A stretch of 50,653 bases of DNA from Mycobacterium parascrofulaceum ATCC BAA-614 (GCF_000164135.1 NZ_GG770553.1:1419454-1470106); one strand, 5' to 3'; positions 33,801-41,678 are shown, counted from the stretch's first letter. Numbers and translations: made by a program. Notes: generated by a model from the letters alone, not told the origin.

Positions 33801-34040
33801 CGGTGCACCCCGCGCGACCCGATCTACCCGCTGGTCGACTTCCTCACCCGCTCGGCGGACAAGATCGCCGCGATGCGGGACAAGCGCTACGGCAACGCCC
33901 AATACCAGCGTGCGCGCGCGCTGGCCGACGTGCGGCTGCGGGAACCGGCGCTGACCGAGACGGTCGAGAATCTCGTCCGGTTCTTGCGGAGTGAGGGCCT
34001 GATCACCGAGGCTGAGGCCGAGGCGCAACGCAGCGCTTAG
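30801..34040 (+). CDS. three-domain fatty acyl-AMP ligase - acyl carrier - thioester reductase
   Basis: A 1079-residue enzyme. Residues 1-570 are an adenylation domain with FAAL rather than CoA-ligase features: TSGSTSDPKGV near 177, SWLPQHHDMGLISAYLFIPL near 208-227, TYLRTGDLGFLYEGELFVCG and the lysine in PKTTSGKIRRSS. A carrier domain follows with the phosphopantetheine serine in FADLGIDSLAL (Ser610). The last 380 residues are a thioester reductase: VLLTGATGFLGPFLV near 708-722, VSSTFIYGWS, and catalytic YSQTK near 872-876. The predicted reaction is ATP-dependent loading of a free fatty acid and reductive release as aldehyde (or alcohol). ATG 30801 is chosen with GGGGG upstream; GTG 30789 is in frame. 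It heads a four-gene run. Confidence 0.9.
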   Translation: METLIDHLHMREALTPDKTLFRFVDDEGREQEHYTYQSFAERTRELAAYLTAEAGLRPGDRALLVYPPGLEMVAAFYACARIGVIAVPVSPPLPMSFESGLAKLAFIARDCQARAVLSTKQFEYDYRLMLNHLDDGSPWQGDRRPPELPWFGTDGTQDFGGTPVPDTPGPVLFLQYTSGSTSDPKGVVVSHANVIANASAFAGGEVLVSWLPQHHDMGLISAYLFIPLIGGTTHAMSPLDFLKRPSSWLRLISDVRATHTPVPNFALELCLREDKLPSSELEGIDLSSLENIVVGAEPLRASTFARFRERFAPHGLQPNALTGAYGMAENTLIVSLCGRQTLALNKRALENNLARVEKAQPRNSNQAPVVSCGKPIDGNVVRIVDPESGSALGEGRVGEVWLDGPSKGGGYWNRPALTAEAFAARIPGDDDHTYLRTGDLGFLYEGELFVCGRSKDLIIVRGVNCYPSDIEGIVERSAAQVRGGCVAAFAVERDEQEVLTVVAEVRDQHALPDGKALARAIRRHGHIDPHTIVFVPPHSIPKTTSGKIRRSSTRQLWLDGKLPVLSVYTHQPHDLPDAERGPLDRFRNLIESYDLTGEEDCSFADLGIDSLALAELRSDLQALLEEHGAGELAEEVNTRLLQRLTVAEFFRLMRQFGEGSGQPLDALRQALDQISTEYEAYEVARMRADAQLPLPALPPARPGAPSDVLLTGATGFLGPFLVASLLGRTSYTVHALIRATDEAHGLDRIVAALRKARLWSPALEAEVRKRVRVVCGDLAEPHLGLGAPRFRRLAEGVDVIVHNGALVNYVRTYDALRPANVAGTHELLRLAMTAHRKTFHLVSSTFIYGWSVKPVVGESDANLEMNALDFGYSQTKWVAEQLAFAAQRQGLDVRIFRPSLISPTAAGFGSQDDILVRTVAFMIEHGVAANALNQLSLLPADLIADHIVALMELPAGAGDVFNMTADDYYNMTDIARVLSERYGYRFEYHDIPAFAAEMNRRCTPRDPIYPLVDFLTRSADKIAAMRDKRYGNAQYQRARALADVRLREPALTETVENLVRFLRSEGLITEAEAEAQRSA

Positions 34041-34066
34041 CGCCGCAACGACCAAGGGGGTCCACC

Positions 34067-34975
34067 ATGTTCACCGTCGACGACCAGGCGACGGGTCCGC
34101 ACGACGCATCGCTCGACCACGAGCGCATCGTCCTGCAGGCGCGTGACGTCGACTTCGACTGGGCGGCGCTGCCGTTCTACTACGTACCGGGCGAGCCCTT
34201 CACCACCCACTTCTGCAACGTGCTGCACCTGCTGCTGCCGGCCGGCGAGGAGTTCATCGTCGACGCGTTCAAGAACACGCTGCCGCTGATCAAGGACGAT
34301 CAGCTGCGGCTGGACGTGCAGGGCTTCATCAGCCAGGAGGCCATGCATTCCCAGGCGCATGCGGGGGTGCTCGACCACTTCGCGGCCAAGGGGGTGGACG
34401 TCACGCCGTTCACCGACCAGATGGCCTGGCTGTTCTCCCGGCTCATCGGCGACCGGCCCGGGTGGGGACGGCGGCGACGGCAGAGCTGGCTGCTCGAGCG
34501 GGTGTCGATGGTGGCGGCCCTCGAGCACTACACCGCCATCCTGGGCGAGTGGATCCTGGACACCCCGCAGCACGACGCCTTCGGTACCGACCCGGTGATG
34601 CTGGACCTGCTGCGCTGGCACGGCGCCGAAGAGGTCGAACACAAGGCGGTCGCGTTCGACACCATGAAGCACCTGCGCGCCGGGTATTGGCGGCAGGTGC
34701 GCACCCAGCTGCTGGTGACGCCGGCGCTGCTGTGGTTGTTCATCCGCGGCGTGCGGTTCATGTACTCGGTCGACCCGTACCTGCCGCCCGGCAGCAAGCC
34801 GCACTGGCGCGACTACTTCAGCGCGGCGCGGCGCGGCCTGGTGCCCGGGCCCTTCCAGTTCCTGCGGGTCATCGGCGCCTACTACACGCCGAGCTTCCAC
34901 CCGTCCAAACTGGGCGGGGTGGGCCGCGCGGTCGACTACCTGGCCCGCTCACCCGCGGCCCGCGCGGCGCACTGA
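34067..34975 (+). CDS. PF10118-type 'metal-dependent hydrolase', candidate ferritin-like di-iron enzyme
   Basis: A 302-residue protein usually annotated as a predicted metal-dependent hydrolase. The sequence shows a ferritin-like di-iron ligand layout: Glu in LPAGEEFIVDAFKN, ExxH in SQEAMHSQAH (about residues 90-93), Glu in AALEHYTAILGEW, and a second ExxH in GAEEVEHKAVAFD (about 189-196). Hydrophobic stretches such as LLVTPALLWLFIRGVRFMY suggest membrane association. AAGGGGG lies six bases before the ATG. It follows the FAAL-TER gene by 26 bases and precedes an epoxide-hydrolase-like gene and a reductase, so oxygenation of the fatty aldehyde or its alcohol is an attractive but untested role. 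Confidence 0.72.
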   Translation: MFTVDDQATGPHDASLDHERIVLQARDVDFDWAALPFYYVPGEPFTTHFCNVLHLLLPAGEEFIVDAFKNTLPLIKDDQLRLDVQGFISQEAMHSQAHAGVLDHFAAKGVDVTPFTDQMAWLFSRLIGDRPGWGRRRRQSWLLERVSMVAALEHYTAILGEWILDTPQHDAFGTDPVMLDLLRWHGAEEVEHKAVAFDTMKHLRAGYWRQVRTQLLVTPALLWLFIRGVRFMYSVDPYLPPGSKPHWRDYFSAARRGLVPGPFQFLRVIGAYYTPSFHPSKLGGVGRAVDYLARSPAARAAH

Positions 34976-34994
34976 GCCTCGGGTGCACGCACGA

Positions 34995-35900
34995 ATGACT
35001 CAGTCCAGCACCGTAATCGCGTCGGACGGCGTATCCCTGGCCGTGCACGCCCACTCGGAGATCGACCGAACGCGCCCGACGATCCTGGCGATCCACGGCT
35101 ACCCGGACACCCACCACGTGTGGGACGGGGTCGCCGAGGAGCTCGGTGGCCGCTTCAACTTCGTGGCCCTCGACGTGCGGGGCGCCGGCGACTCGTCCGA
35201 GCCTGCGCGGCGCTCTGACTACCGGCTGCCCCAACTGGTTTCGGACATCGGCGCGGTGATCGACAGCCTCGGGGTGGACCGGGCGCACCTGATCGCCCAC
35301 GACTGGGGTTCCATTCAGGCCTGGGCGGCGGTCACCGACGACAAGGTGATGCCCAAAGTAGCCTCGTTCACGTCGATCTCCGGCCCGCACCTGAACTACG
35401 CGGGCAAGTTCCTGCGGTCCGCGCGCACGCCCCGCGGCGTTTTCGACGTGCTCAAGCAGGCCCTGGCCTCGTCGTACATCTGGTTTTTCCTGTGCCCTGG
35501 GCTGCCGGAACTGGCGATCTGGTCGCGCATCAGCGTGAGCGTGTTCGCCGCGGTGGAATTCATCGGCCGGCCCCGCGGCGAACGCCGGCGGCGCGCGGCC
35601 GGCACCCGGTCGACCCGCGACTACCTCAACGGGCTCAACCTGTACCGCGCCAACATGCCTGGGCCATTCCTGTTTCCGGGAGAGGACCTGCCGCAGACGA
35701 CCGTCCCGGTGCAGGTGTTGGTGGCTCGCCGGGACTACTTCGTGTCGCCACCGCTGCAGCGGTTCACCGGTTCGATACCGCGGCACGGCAGGGTCGTCCC
35801 GATCGAGGGCGGACACTGGGTGGTGTCCTCGCACCCCGACGTCATCGCCAAGCTCACGGCCGAGTGGGTCGACCAGGCCGGCGGCAGCGGTCAGGCCTAG
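34995..35900 (+). CDS. alpha/beta hydrolase, epoxide-hydrolase-like (EphD hydrolase-domain type)
   Basis: A 301-residue alpha/beta hydrolase. The oxyanion loop is AIHGYPDTHHVWDG; the nucleophile elbow AHDWGSIQAW places aspartate where serine hydrolases have serine, as in epoxide hydrolases and haloalkane dehalogenases; ARRDYFVSPP and EGGHWVV provide acid and histidine. It resembles the N-terminal half of EphD (Rv2214c), which carries an SDR domain that is absent here. Start ATG 34995, with GTG 34983 in frame. Position directly after a candidate oxygenase suggests it opens an epoxide or a related intermediate; this is inference. Confidence 0.8.
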   Translation: MTQSSTVIASDGVSLAVHAHSEIDRTRPTILAIHGYPDTHHVWDGVAEELGGRFNFVALDVRGAGDSSEPARRSDYRLPQLVSDIGAVIDSLGVDRAHLIAHDWGSIQAWAAVTDDKVMPKVASFTSISGPHLNYAGKFLRSARTPRGVFDVLKQALASSYIWFFLCPGLPELAIWSRISVSVFAAVEFIGRPRGERRRRAAGTRSTRDYLNGLNLYRANMPGPFLFPGEDLPQTTVPVQVLVARRDYFVSPPLQRFTGSIPRHGRVVPIEGGHWVVSSHPDVIAKLTAEWVDQAGGSGQA

Positions 35901-35910
35901 GGAAGTGACT

Positions 35911-36987
35911 ATGGCACAGACGATTTGGAGTAGCAGGCCCGCCGACCTGTACGGTCGCCGCAAGCGCGACCGGCTCTACACGGCGTTGTGGGGGGTGGGC
36001 ACCCTGTTCGGCGGCCTGGCGTCCGCCTCGCGGTGGGCCCCGTCGCGCGTCGTTGCGGTGCAGCGAACCACCACCGCGGTGGTCACCAAGCGCGAACTCC
36101 TCACGCCCGACGTGGTGGCGCTGACGTTCGCCGACGCGCAGGGCGGATTGCTGCCGTCCTGGACTCCCGGCGCGCACATCGACATTCGGCTGGCGTCGGG
36201 CCGCCGCCGCCAGTATTCGCTGTGCGGTCCGCCCGGGCGGCGCACCGACTACCGCATCGCGGTCCGCCGGATCGCCGACGGTGGCGGCGGCTCGATCGAA
36301 ATGCACGACAGCTTCGACGTCGGCGACACAATCGAGTTCGAGGGGCCCCGCAACGCGTTCTACCTCGTCACCGATGAACGCGAGGTGCTGTTCGTGGTCG
36401 GCGGCATCGGCGTGACACCGATCCTGCCGATGGTGCGGCTCGCCCAGCAGCGCGGAATCGATTGGCGCGCTGTGTATGCCGGGCGCAGCCGGGAGGACAT
36501 GCCGCTGCTCGGCGAGTTGCTCGCGGTCGCGCCCGACAGGGTCACCGTGTGGGCTGACGACGAGCGCGGCCGCATGCCCACCGCCGCGGAACTGCTCGCC
36601 GGCGCCGGGCCGACGACGGCCGTCTACGTGTGCGGCCCGACGGCCATGCTGGAATCGGTGCGCACCGCGCGCGACCAACACGCGGACGCGCCGCTGCATT
36701 ACGAGCGCTTCGGCCCGCCGCCCGTCGTCGACGGCGTGCCGTTCGAGCTGGAACTCGCCCGTTCCCAGCGGGTGCTCAGCGTGCCGGCGAACCGGTCGGC
36801 GCTCGACGTCATGCGCGACGGCGACCCGACGACCGCCTACTCCTGCCAGCAGGGCTTCTGCGGCACATGCAAGGTGAAAGTGCTTGCCGGAAAAGTCGAT
36901 CGGCGCGGGCGCACCGCAGAGGGGGACGGCGAAATGCTGGTCTGCGTCTCCCGGGCGCACGGTGACCGGCTGGTGATCGACGCCTAG
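35911..36987 (+). CDS. ferredoxin-NADP-type reductase with 2Fe-2S domain (PDR/VanB family)
   Basis: A 358-residue electron-transfer protein in three parts: a flavin-binding barrel (WTPGAHIDIRLASGRRRQYSL with the RxYS motif), a nucleotide domain (VLFVVGGIGVTPILPMVRLA and VYVCGPTAMLESV), and a C-terminal plant-type ferredoxin with SCQQGFCGTCKVKVLAG (CxxxxCxxC) and the fourth cysteine in MLVCVSRA. It passes electrons from NAD(P)H to an oxygenase. ATG 35911 has GGGAAG about six bases upstream. It closes the four-gene run and is the natural partner for the di-iron candidate two genes earlier. Its TAG stop shares bases with the stop of the converging efflux gene (CTAG). Confidence 0.87.
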   Translation: MAQTIWSSRPADLYGRRKRDRLYTALWGVGTLFGGLASASRWAPSRVVAVQRTTTAVVTKRELLTPDVVALTFADAQGGLLPSWTPGAHIDIRLASGRRRQYSLCGPPGRRTDYRIAVRRIADGGGGSIEMHDSFDVGDTIEFEGPRNAFYLVTDEREVLFVVGGIGVTPILPMVRLAQQRGIDWRAVYAGRSREDMPLLGELLAVAPDRVTVWADDERGRMPTAAELLAGAGPTTAVYVCGPTAMLESVRTARDQHADAPLHYERFGPPPVVDGVPFELELARSQRVLSVPANRSALDVMRDGDPTTAYSCQQGFCGTCKVKVLAGKVDRRGRTAEGDGEMLVCVSRAHGDRLVIDA

Positions 36988-37967
36988 ATACGCGGGTGCG
37001 CCGGGTAGGCGTGCACGAGTGCGCTGTCGAGCCTCGGCACCGCGTGCGTCAGCTCGTGTTCGGCGTCGTGAGCGATGCGGTGGGCATCCTCGAGGCTGGC
37101 GCCGGGGTCGATGTCGAGTTCCGCGTCGGCGTGCAGGCGGTGCCCTATCCAGCGCATCCGGATGCTGCGCACGCCGCGGACCCCGGGCCGGGCCGCCAGG
37201 GCGGCTTCCGCGGTGTCGACGAGCTCGGGGTCCACGGCATCCATGAGCCGGCGGAAGATGTCTCGGACCGCCCCGCGCAGCACCGCCAGGATCGCCAGCG
37301 TGATGACCAGTCCGACGATCGGGTCGGCCAGCGGGTAGCCGAGGGCGACCCCGCCGGCTCCGAAAAGCACCGCCAGCGAGGTGAATCCGTCGGTGCGGGC
37401 GTGCAGGCCGTCGGCGACGAGGGCGGCCGAGCCGATGCGGCGACCGATCCGGATCCGGTAGACGGCGACGACCTCGTTGCCGATGAAGCCGATCAGGCCG
37501 GCGGCGGCAACCCAGCCCAGGTGCTCGATCGCGACTGGGTGAATCAGCCGCCGGATGGCTTCGTAGCCGGCGATGACCGCCGACATGGTGATCATGCCGA
37601 TGACGAACAGGCCGGCGAGATCCTCGGCCCGGCCGAAGCCGTAGGTGTAGCGCCGGGTGGCCGCGCGGCGACCCAACGCGAAAGCGATCCAGAGCGGTAC
37701 GGCGGTCAGCGCGTCCGAGAAATTGTGGATCGTGTCGGCGGCCAGGGCGATCGACCCGGAAACGACCGCGATGACCACCTGCACGAGCGCGGTCGCGCCG
37801 AGCCCGAGCAGACTGATCTTGACCGCGCGGATGCCGACGGCGCTGGTCTCCAGGGCCGCGTCGACGCTGTCGCCGGCGTCGTGGCTGTGCGGGGCGAAAA
37901 ATCGCGTGACGATACCGCGAAGCCCATGGTCGTGCTCGTGCACATGACCATGACCACCGGTGCTCAT
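36984..37967 (-). CDS. cation diffusion facilitator (zinc/metal efflux)
   Basis: A 327-residue CDF transporter exporting divalent metals by proton exchange. N-terminal His-rich GGHGHVHEHDHG, six membrane helices, metal-site motifs AADTIHNFSDALT and VADGLHARTDGFTSL (HxxxD in helices 2 and 5), and a cytoplasmic domain with GHRLHADAELDIDPGASLEDAHRIAHDAE. The set of His/Asp ligands suggests zinc or cobalt. ATG at 37965-37967 has AAAGGG five bases upstream; an open frame to 38273 continues into a gene remnant. A palindrome lies directly between the promoter -10 and the ribosome site. Confidence 0.9.
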   Translation of the reverse strand: MSTGGHGHVHEHDHGLRGIVTRFFAPHSHDAGDSVDAALETSAVGIRAVKISLLGLGATALVQVVIAVVSGSIALAADTIHNFSDALTAVPLWIAFALGRRAATRRYTYGFGRAEDLAGLFVIGMITMSAVIAGYEAIRRLIHPVAIEHLGWVAAAGLIGFIGNEVVAVYRIRIGRRIGSAALVADGLHARTDGFTSLAVLFGAGGVALGYPLADPIVGLVITLAILAVLRGAVRDIFRRLMDAVDPELVDTAEAALAARPGVRGVRSIRMRWIGHRLHADAELDIDPGASLEDAHRIAHDAEHELTHAVPRLDSALVHAYPAHPRI

Positions 37968-37987
37968 CGCGGCCCTTTCCCGATTAC

Positions 37988-38003
37988 CTGCGTGCATACG
38001 CAG
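37988..38003. promoter_or_regulatory. operator-like inverted repeat in the efflux gene promoter
   Basis: CTGCGT, four bases, ACGCAG. Immediately upstream on the minus strand is TACTAT (38009 to 38004), a good -10 element, so the repeat would cover the transcription start. This is the usual place for an ArsR/SmtB-type metal repressor site. No such regulator gene is in the window. Confidence 0.45.
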
Positions 38004-38017
38004 ATAGTAAGTCATTC

Positions 38018-38160
38018 GGTCGTCCGGTGCGAGCGCGGCGACCCACGCCAGCCGCTCCGGGCATGGCAGCTGATGGATCCCGTAGCCCGCGCCGATCAGC
38101 TCCGCGACCGCCTCCGCCACCGCGCCCGATCGGGTGGCGCCGCCGGCGCGGATCGGCTTT
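38018..38160 (-). pseudogene. possible remnant of a cysteine-motif (QLPCPE) protein gene
   Basis: In frame with the efflux gene but upstream of its start, the sequence reads GGATRSGAVAEAVAELIGAG followed by YGIHQLPCPERLAWV. The GI-Q-PCPE-W pattern recalls a small family of cysteine-containing proteins of the DUF523/TudS neighbourhood. Both ends of the family sequence are missing, and the remainder of 37968-38287 holds only promoter elements. Recognition is by eye and weak. Confidence 0.28.
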
Positions 38161-38287
38161 TCGGCCGCGCCCCGCCCCGATCGGAACGATGCAATCACGG
38201 GACTTCCGCCCCTAGGTCCGGCGGGGCGCCGAGAACTACCGTCGGCGACACAGCGAGACGATCGACGCCACAACAGCGAGGTTGACC

Positions 38288-39232
38288 ATGCATCAGGCTA
38301 GAGGGCTGGCGGTCGCGGTCTGCACGGCCGCACTGCTGGTGGCGGCATGCTCGAGCCGCCCGGCGCCGCCGGCATCGTCATCTGCCTCTCCGTTGGCCGA
38401 TTCCACCCGATCGAATGCGTTGGCGGCCATGCACGGCGAGGCGCTCGCCCACGCGAAGTACCTGGCGTACGCCACCCAGGCACAGCAGGCCGGGCGGACG
38501 CAGGTTGCGCGGGACTTCACCGAAGCCGCGCAGACCGAGCACATGGATCACTTCGCCCGCGAGGCCGATCTGGTCGGGCTGGGCAGCGATATCAAGGCCA
38601 ACCTGCGTGACGCGATCAACGGCGAGACCAACGAAGCCAACACCATGTACCCGGGCTTCGCCAAGCAGGCCACCGCTGACAACGACCCGGCCGCGGCCTC
38701 GGCTTTCAGCGAGATCGGCGCCGACGAGGCGACCCACCTCAAGGACTTTCAGGCCGCACTCGACGCGGTGAGCGGTCCCGGCGGCGGCGCGTCGGTGCCC
38801 CCGGGTGCAACGCCGGCGCCGGTGGCCATCACCGCCGGACCCCCGCGGTCGTCCGGGACCACGCTGGCGAATCTGCGCACGGCGATGCAGGGCGAGGCAT
38901 TCGCCTACGCCAAATACATGCGCTATGCCGATCAGGCACGACGAGACGGCAACTCGGCTGTGGCGCAGCTCTTCACGAACACCGCGAACTTCGAGTTGAA
39001 CGAGCATTTCGCGATGCTGGCCACGCTCGCCGGGCTGGTCTCCACCGACACCAACGCGAACCTGCAAGAGGCGATCAACGGCGAACAGCACGAGGCCGAC
39101 GTGATGTATCCCGACTATGCGCGCCAAGCCGATCAGGCGGGAAACCCGGCCGCCGCCAACCTGTTCCGGGAAATCGCCGGCGACGAGAAGACGCACCAGC
39201 AGATGTTTCAAAAGGCGCTGGCCGCGTCATGA
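38288..39232 (+). CDS. lipoprotein with two rubrerythrin-like di-iron domains
   Basis: A 314-residue exported lipoprotein. Residues 1-21 are a signal peptide with lipobox LLVAAC. Two homologous four-helix domains follow, joined by a Pro/Gly/Ala linker: domain 1 has AMHGEALAHAKYLAYA, TEHMDHF, INGETNEANTMYP and GADEATHLKDF; domain 2 has AMQGEAFAYAKYMRYA, LNEHFAML, INGEQHEADVMYP and GDEKTHQQMF. These are the glutamate and histidine ligands of a rubrerythrin di-iron site, twice, without a rubredoxin domain. A role in peroxide reduction or iron handling at the cell surface is likely from family knowledge. ATG 38288; TTG 38282 is in frame. Confidence 0.85.
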   Translation: MHQARGLAVAVCTAALLVAACSSRPAPPASSSASPLADSTRSNALAAMHGEALAHAKYLAYATQAQQAGRTQVARDFTEAAQTEHMDHFAREADLVGLGSDIKANLRDAINGETNEANTMYPGFAKQATADNDPAAASAFSEIGADEATHLKDFQAALDAVSGPGGGASVPPGATPAPVAITAGPPRSSGTTLANLRTAMQGEAFAYAKYMRYADQARRDGNSAVAQLFTNTANFELNEHFAMLATLAGLVSTDTNANLQEAINGEQHEADVMYPDYARQADQAGNPAAANLFREIAGDEKTHQQMFQKALAAS

Positions 39233-39281
39233 CCGCGACCGTCGAATAGGGGCGAGGTCACCGACTTAGAACGGAACCGAC

Positions 39282-40199
39282 GTGTCAGTCCCCGAGGAAG
39301 TGTCGTTTCAGTCCGGTGGGGTGCGGTGTGCGGGCGACCTCTACCGGCCCGCCACCGCGGGCGACGGACTCGCCTGCGTGGTGATGGGGCACGGCGGCAG
39401 CGCCACCAAGCGCCTCGGCCTGCCCGCCTATGCCGCGAAGTTCACCGCGGTGGGCGTGGCGGTGCTGGCGTTCGACTACCGGAATTTCGGGGCGAGTGCG
39501 GGCGAGCCGCGTCAAGTCATCGACGTCGCCGGACAACGGGACGACTACCGGGCGGCGGTCCGGTACGTGCGCGGCCGTGACGACATCGATCCGTGCCGCG
39601 TCGCCCTGTGGGGCACGTCGCTGAGCGGCGGCCACGTGCTCGCGGTGGCGGCCGCCGACCCCGCCATCGCCGCGGTGGTGTCGCAGGTGCCGCTGATCGA
39701 CGGCTGGCACCGCGGGCGCACGCTCCGCGAGCGGCTCAACTGGGACGTGACTTGGCGGACAGCGCAATTCGTCGTCGCGGCGGTGTGCGACTTGGCCGGC
39801 GCGAAGTTGGGCCGGCCGCCGCATCTGGTTCCCGTGGTCGCCGATTCCGGTGCGGCCGCCGTATTCACCGAGCCCGAGGCGAGGGCCGCGTTCGAGGCGC
39901 TGGGGGGCGAAGCCGTCGGCTGGCGCAATGCGCTGGCTCCCCGCATGCTGTTCGCGTTGCCGCGCTACCGCGAGGGGACCGCCGAGCGGCTTCGGATGCC
40001 CGTCCTGATGTGCGTGGGGGACCACGACCAGCAGGCGTCGCCCAGGTTCGCGACCCGCGTCGCGTCGGGGATGAAAAACGTTGAGCTGCACCGGTATCCG
40101 GTCGGGCACTTCGACGTCTACACGGGCGCGCTGTTCGAGGAGATCAGCTCGGTGCAGGCGGAATTCCTGCGCCGCCACCTGATGCGGGATCCGCGATGA
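39282..40199 (+). CDS. alpha/beta hydrolase, dienelactone-hydrolase/acyl-esterase type
   Basis: A 305-residue alpha/beta hydrolase. VVMGHGGSATKRLGLPAYA gives the oxyanion loop, FDYRNFGASAGEPRQVID the conserved turn, WGTSLSGGHVLAVAAAD the nucleophile elbow with Ser, and CVGDHDQQASP and YPVGHFDVYTG the acid and histidine. It belongs to the group of hydrolases with a Y-R-N-F/G turn, which includes acetyl-xylan-esterase-like and cocaine-esterase-like proteins; the substrate is not evident. Start GTG 39282, 49 bases after the rubrerythrin lipoprotein in the same direction. No signal peptide. Confidence 0.8.
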   Translation: MSVPEEVSFQSGGVRCAGDLYRPATAGDGLACVVMGHGGSATKRLGLPAYAAKFTAVGVAVLAFDYRNFGASAGEPRQVIDVAGQRDDYRAAVRYVRGRDDIDPCRVALWGTSLSGGHVLAVAAADPAIAAVVSQVPLIDGWHRGRTLRERLNWDVTWRTAQFVVAAVCDLAGAKLGRPPHLVPVVADSGAAAVFTEPEARAAFEALGGEAVGWRNALAPRMLFALPRYREGTAERLRMPVLMCVGDHDQQASPRFATRVASGMKNVELHRYPVGHFDVYTGALFEEISSVQAEFLRRHLMRDPR

Positions 40200-40212
40200 G
40201 GGCGACGAAGTT

Positions 40213-41562
40213 CTACGACCAGGGACCCGGATAGTGGCCGTCCTGGTCCTGCACCATCACGATGTCCTTGCAGTCTCCCTTGAGGGCGGCGGCGTTCTCG
40301 CCGCGGCACACCAGCGTCCAGCCCGATATGCGCGCGAAGGGCCGCACGGACCAGGTGGTCGCGATCGGTTCGGTCGCGGGCAGGGCGAGCACGGCAAACG
40401 CATTGCCGACCTTGGTGATGTAGAGGTGGTCTTCGAAGAACGCCACCTTGGCGATCCCCATCTGCTTCGCCTCGTCGCGCGTCTTCAGGAAGTCCCATTG
40501 CTGGCTGCGCAGGTTCCACACCCCGAATCCGAACGAAGAGTCGTCCGAATCGTGGGCGTCGACGAACAATTTTCCGTCGGACAACGTCGCGGACAGCCCG
40601 CCGCCGGGAAGGCGATCGGAGTCGCCGATCTTGATGACGGCCTTGGCGTTCAGGTCGTAGAACATGGTCGACAGCACCGGGGGATGGTAGGAATCCCAGT
40701 GCGTGATCTGCACGAGTTTGTCCGGGCCGTCGGATAATTCGGCGTCCACGCTGCGGACGTCGTTGTCCTGGTAGATCGGCTCTCCGCTGGGGCGCCGCAG
40801 CTCGGCGCCCGACGTCTTGGCGGGGTCGGTGTTGCGTTGAAAGGCGAGGATGTCCTGCCAGGCGCGTCCGGACTGCGGGTCGTTCCACGGCACCGACAGG
40901 TCGGTGCCGGACAGGATCACGGTCCGCGGCGGGGAGGTGGGGGCGCGCCCGTCGGTGAAGGCGTTGATCCACGCCACGCCCGACGCCGTCGAGGCCAGCC
41001 CCCAGTCCTTCGCCGCGGTCAGCTTCAGATCCGGGGTCGGCGGTTGCAGTTCCTTGGTCGCCAACGGCTGCGTGCCCTTGAAGTCGTAGGCGTACGCGGT
41101 CGTCTTGGTGGCTTCGGGCTGTTGCGGTTGCCCGGGTTTGGCGGTCGTGACGAGGTAGACGACCCGCATATCGTCCGCGGTGCCCGTCAGCGCGCAGATG
41201 GCGCCGGTGAGGTTCTCGCCGGGGGCGACCGCGGGTACGCCCGGCGCGACGTATTGCCCGGTCTTCGGGTCAAAAATTTTGGGCCGGATGTCCTCGAGTG
41301 CGGATTTGCTGACCGAAATTTTGTCGGGGCAGCCGAAGTACGCCGTTCCGCCGTAGCTTTTCCAGTCCTTTTCCAGCGGACCCGTGATCGGCGCGGGCGC
41401 CGGGGCGGTGCCGGCGGCCTTTTTCTGCGCGGAAGTCGAGGTGGTCGGTGTCGCCGCGGGCGGGGACGCGGTTTCCGAACAGGACACCAGGGCCAGGCAG
41501 GCGGTCGACGCGACCAGGGCACGCCGCATTTTGGGCAGAGTTTGCCCCGTGAACGCCCGCAT
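40213..41562 (-). CDS. probable lipoprotein of unknown function, beta-propeller-like
   Basis: A 449-residue exported protein. The signal peptide is MRRALVASTACLALVSC within the first 28 residues, with lipobox LVSC; a low-complexity Thr/Pro/Ala linker follows. The rest is rich in short beta-strands with repeating Trp/Asp turns (VAWINAFTDG, LVQITHWDSYHP, SFGFGVWNLRSQQWDFLK, HLYITKVGNAFAVLALP), suggesting a beta-propeller, with several cysteines (YFGCPDK, AICALTG, LVCRGEN, GDCKDI) that could form disulfides. I recognise no named family. ATG 41562 has GGGGG six bases upstream; the second Met (residue 12) has none. The 183 bases to the P450 gene hold the long hairpin at 41679-41738. Confidence 0.75.
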   Translation of the reverse strand: MRAFTGQTLPKMRRALVASTACLALVSCSETASPPAATPTTSTSAQKKAAGTAPAPAPITGPLEKDWKSYGGTAYFGCPDKISVSKSALEDIRPKIFDPKTGQYVAPGVPAVAPGENLTGAICALTGTADDMRVVYLVTTAKPGQPQQPEATKTTAYAYDFKGTQPLATKELQPPTPDLKLTAAKDWGLASTASGVAWINAFTDGRAPTSPPRTVILSGTDLSVPWNDPQSGRAWQDILAFQRNTDPAKTSGAELRRPSGEPIYQDNDVRSVDAELSDGPDKLVQITHWDSYHPPVLSTMFYDLNAKAVIKIGDSDRLPGGGLSATLSDGKLFVDAHDSDDSSFGFGVWNLRSQQWDFLKTRDEAKQMGIAKVAFFEDHLYITKVGNAFAVLALPATEPIATTWSVRPFARISGWTLVCRGENAAALKGDCKDIVMVQDQDGHYPGPWS

Positions 41563-41678
41563 CGAAAACCCCCGTTAAGTTCGTGTAACCAACGAGCGTA
41601 AAGCGGGCGGGGGTCGGCCGCGACTTGTGTCAGGCGGTCTTCGTCACACCGTGTTGCCCGGCCCGGCGCCATTGGCGG

